From assembly GCA_020632925.1 (NCBI GenBank), contig JACKER010000071.1, forward strand, positions 1-16,489: a stretch of DNA of 16,489 bases, in the 5' to 3' direction. Positions within the stretch are counted from its first letter, which is position 1. Each line of letters begins with the position of its first letter. Shown here piece after piece: positions 15,013-16,489 of this stretch. A program made the position numbers and the translations under genes. The notes under the pieces are model-generated. The model made no database searches. It was not told the origin of the DNA and saw only the letters and a program-made list of their open reading frames with translations. This DNA comes from Alphaproteobacteria bacterium (GTDB taxonomy: Bacteria; Myxococcota_A; UBA796; GCA-2862545).

Positions 15013-15037
15013 TGACGGATACGTCATGCCGTCATCG
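15013..15037. promoter_or_regulatory. Candidate enhancer site: TGACG-N4-CGTCA inverted repeat plus extra CGTCA
   Basis: TGACGGATACGTCA at 15013-15026 is a perfect inverted repeat with a 4-nt spacer, and CGTCAT recurs in tandem at 15022-15027 and 15030-15035. The centre lies about 85 bp upstream of the predicted sigma-54 start of ccoN, a normal distance for an upstream activator sequence, and also just upstream of the regulator gene. It sits in a locally AT-richer stretch (about 15013-15055) of otherwise GC-rich DNA. Binding by the adjacent regulator is inferred from position. Confidence 0.5.
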
Positions 15038-15057
15038 TGATATGTGTCATGTACGAC

Positions 15058-15066
15058 AGGGGAGGA
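15058..15066 (+). promoter_or_regulatory. Ribosome-binding site that fixes the regulator start
   Basis: AGGGGAGGA ends four bases before GTG 15071. An earlier in-frame GTG at 15044 has no spaced Shine-Dalgarno sequence and would add nine residues, so the GTG at 15071 is preferred. Confidence 0.75.
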
Positions 15067-15070
15067 TCCC

Positions 15071-16351
15071 GTGAATGCCATCGAGGCCCGCGACCGGCTG
15101 GACGACCTCCCCGATCCCGCGATGCTGCTGTCCGGCGACCACCGCGTGCTCGCCACGAACGCCGCCTGGCGGGCCCGCTACGGGGAGCACGTGGTCCCTG
15201 GCGAGAGCCGCTGCCACCTGGTCTCGCACGGGTATGGCAAGCCCTGCGATCAGGAGGGCGAGAGCTGCCCCGTCCGGGCCTGCCGAGTGACGGGGCGCGC
15301 CAGCCACGTGACGCACGTGCACCGCCACGGCGACCACGAGGAGATCTGCGACATCGAGCTGCAGCCGGTCGCGGACGCGGGCGGCGAGGTGGTGGCCTTC
15401 CTCGAGATCGTGAGGCCTCACCGGGTCGCGGAGCACGGTCTCGTCGGGATCTCGAGCGCGTTCCGCGAGGTCGTGTCGCTGGTGGAGCAGGTCGCGCCCA
15501 CCCCCGTGCCCGTGCTGCTCCTCGGGGAGACGGGGACCGGCAAGGAGCGCGTGGCCGAGGCGGTGCACCGCGCGTCGGGGCGCCGGGACGGGCCGATGGT
15601 GGCGGTCGAGTGCCCGGGGGTGCAGGAGGGCCTGTTCGAGTCCGAGCTGTTCGGGCACGAGCGAGGCGCGTTCACGGGTGCCGACCGCCGTCGCGAGGGC
15701 CTGGTGGACGCGGCGCGCGGGGGCACGCTCTTCCTCGACGAGATCGGCGACCTGACGCTGCAGACGCAGGTGAAGCTGCTGCGGCTGATCGAGGCGGGGA
15801 CCTACCGCCGCGTGGGGAGCACCGAGCCGTTGCGCGCGGACTTCCGGTTGATCGCCGCGACGCACCGCGACCTGCCGGCGATGGTGGCCGCGGGGACGTT
15901 CCGGGCGGACCTGTACTACCGGCTGGCCGTGTTCCCGATCCACCTCCCTCCCCTGCGCGACCGGACCGGCGACGTGGTCCCGCTCGCGCGGTCCATGTTG
16001 GAGGGCCGCGCGACCCTGACCCCGTCCGCCGCCGCCTTCCTGGACCGCTGGGCGTGGCCCGGGAACCTGCGCGAGCTGCGCAACGTGCTCGACCGGGCCG
16101 TCGTCCTGAGCCGCGGGGGTCCGATCCGCCCGGAGCACCTGCCCGACGAGCTGCGCGCCCGAGCGACCGCGAGCGCGCCGGCGGCGGAGCGGGCCTGGCC
16201 CTGGGGCGACGAGGTCCTGCCCCTGGCCGACGTCGAGCGCCGCTACCTCGCGTGGGCAGCGGAGCGCATCCCGGCCCGCGAGGCGCTGGCGCAGGCGCTG
16301 GGGTTGTCGCTGCGTCAGCTCTACCGCCGGCTGTCCGAGATCCGACGGTGA
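15071..16351 (+). CDS. PAS-domain sigma-54-dependent transcriptional activator
   Basis: 426 residues from GTG 15071. Residues about 9-115 form a PAS-like sensor domain with a Cys/His-rich segment: Cys48, Cys59, Cys66 and Cys71, then SHVTHVHRHGDH (78-89) and Cys93. The AAA+ domain (about 122-345) has Walker A GETGTGKE (152-159), the sigma-54 contact loop GAFTGA (199-204), Walker B TLFLDEIGD (219-227), the conserved ATHRDL region and RADLYYRL arginine fingers (278-285). WPGNLRELRNVL (329-340) follows, and the C-terminus (about 386-425) is a Fis-type helix-turn-helix. It should bind enhancer DNA and drive sigma-54 open-complex formation. The divergent cco operon carries a perfect sigma-54 promoter, so it is the obvious target. 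There is no receiver domain, so sensing is probably direct through the PAS domain; the ligand (oxygen, redox state, metal) is not shown by sequence. Confidence 0.93.
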   Translation: MNAIEARDRLDDLPDPAMLLSGDHRVLATNAAWRARYGEHVVPGESRCHLVSHGYGKPCDQEGESCPVRACRVTGRASHVTHVHRHGDHEEICDIELQPVADAGGEVVAFLEIVRPHRVAEHGLVGISSAFREVVSLVEQVAPTPVPVLLLGETGTGKERVAEAVHRASGRRDGPMVAVECPGVQEGLFESELFGHERGAFTGADRRREGLVDAARGGTLFLDEIGDLTLQTQVKLLRLIEAGTYRRVGSTEPLRADFRLIAATHRDLPAMVAAGTFRADLYYRLAVFPIHLPPLRDRTGDVVPLARSMLEGRATLTPSAAAFLDRWAWPGNLRELRNVLDRAVVLSRGGPIRPEHLPDELRARATASAPAAERAWPWGDEVLPLADVERRYLAWAAERIPAREALAQALGLSLRQLYRRLSEIRR

Positions 16352-16353
16352 CG

Positions 16354-16369
16354 CCGTAGCGGGCTACGG
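16354..16369 (+). terminator. Hairpin just after the activator gene
   Basis: CCGTAG (16354-16359) and CTACGG (16364-16369) pair perfectly around a CGGG loop, starting three bases after the stop codon. A second GCTACG copy follows at once. There is no U tract, so intrinsic termination is uncertain and it may be a 3'-end stabiliser. Confidence 0.4.
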
Positions 16370-16489
16370 GCTACGCCACGGACTGCTCGCGGTCGACGCG
16401 GCTCGCTCGGCGGACCTCCGTGGACCTCGGTGGTGGACACCAGCCTTCGCGACCCGGCGGGGCCCTCCGAGAGCGGAACCACCGAGGGG
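16370..16489. other. Non-coding right edge with a 10-bp inverted repeat
   Basis: No gene is visible here. CCTCGGTGGT (16425-16434) is repeated in inverted form as ACCACCGAGG (16478-16487), and GGACCTC occurs twice nearby (16413-16419 and 16423-16429). This could be the terminator region of a neighbour or an operator ahead of a gene beyond the window; the sequence does not decide. Confidence 0.3.

Noticed and set aside
15036..15055. FNR-type half site (TGAT...) in the cco intergenic region
   Set aside because: The sequence TGATATGTGTCA lacks the TTGAT-N4-ATCAA symmetry, so FNR control is not supported.
13327..15156. N-terminal extension of the ccoO frame through ccoN and past its promoter
   Set aside because: The stretch before Met at 13326 is an alternative frame of ccoN without recognisable domains; the ATGA overlap and normal CcoO length support the short start.

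Overview
The window is about 16.5 kb of very GC-rich DNA that looks like a Gram-negative, respiring, diderm bacterium. Lipoprotein signals, an outer-membrane-type secretion or pilus domain, a cbb3 oxidase, sigma-54 control and Pro/Ala/Glu-rich linkers together suggest a member of the Myxococcota or a related former deltaproteobacterial lineage. That placement is inferred from gene style; no rRNA or marker gene is present.

Left part (1-2387): the 3' end of a Pro/Glu-rich protein with one C-terminal membrane anchor converges on a two-gene minus-strand operon. That operon encodes a START/SRPBCC-type lipid-binding protein and a class I methyltransferase carrying a TerB-like N-terminal region.

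Middle part (2450-10004): six plus-strand genes for envelope and surface functions. In order they are a small Cys-rich lipoprotein, a membrane-anchored sulfatase-superfamily enzyme with Thr at the usual nucleophile position, a polyprenol-dependent (GT39/PMT-like) glycosyltransferase, a lipoprotein with a PilP/GspC-like C-terminal domain, ComEC, and an arylsulfotransferase-like beta-propeller lipoprotein. Spacings are short (11-120 bp), so parts may be co-transcribed.

Right part (9861-16351): a compact cbb3 cytochrome oxidase operon on the minus strand, ccoN-ccoO-ccoP-ccoI, with 4-bp start/stop overlaps. A sigma-54 enhancer-binding protein with a Cys/His-rich PAS domain is divergently transcribed from it. 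Directly upstream of ccoN lies a perfect -24/-12 sigma-54 promoter, and about 85 bp upstream of its predicted start is a perfect TGACG-N4-CGTCA inverted repeat. The sequence therefore suggests a self-contained circuit: the PAS regulator senses a redox, gas or metal signal and, with sigma-54, activates the high-affinity oxidase and its copper-loading ATPase. This differs from the FNR/FixLJ-type control usually described for cbb3 oxidases.

Further oddities are a single-heme CcoP, an extra N-terminal membrane helix on CcoN that resembles CcoS, and a 144-bp tail-to-tail overlap between ccoI and the arylsulfotransferase-like gene. I saw no tRNA, rRNA, insertion sequence or CRISPR array.
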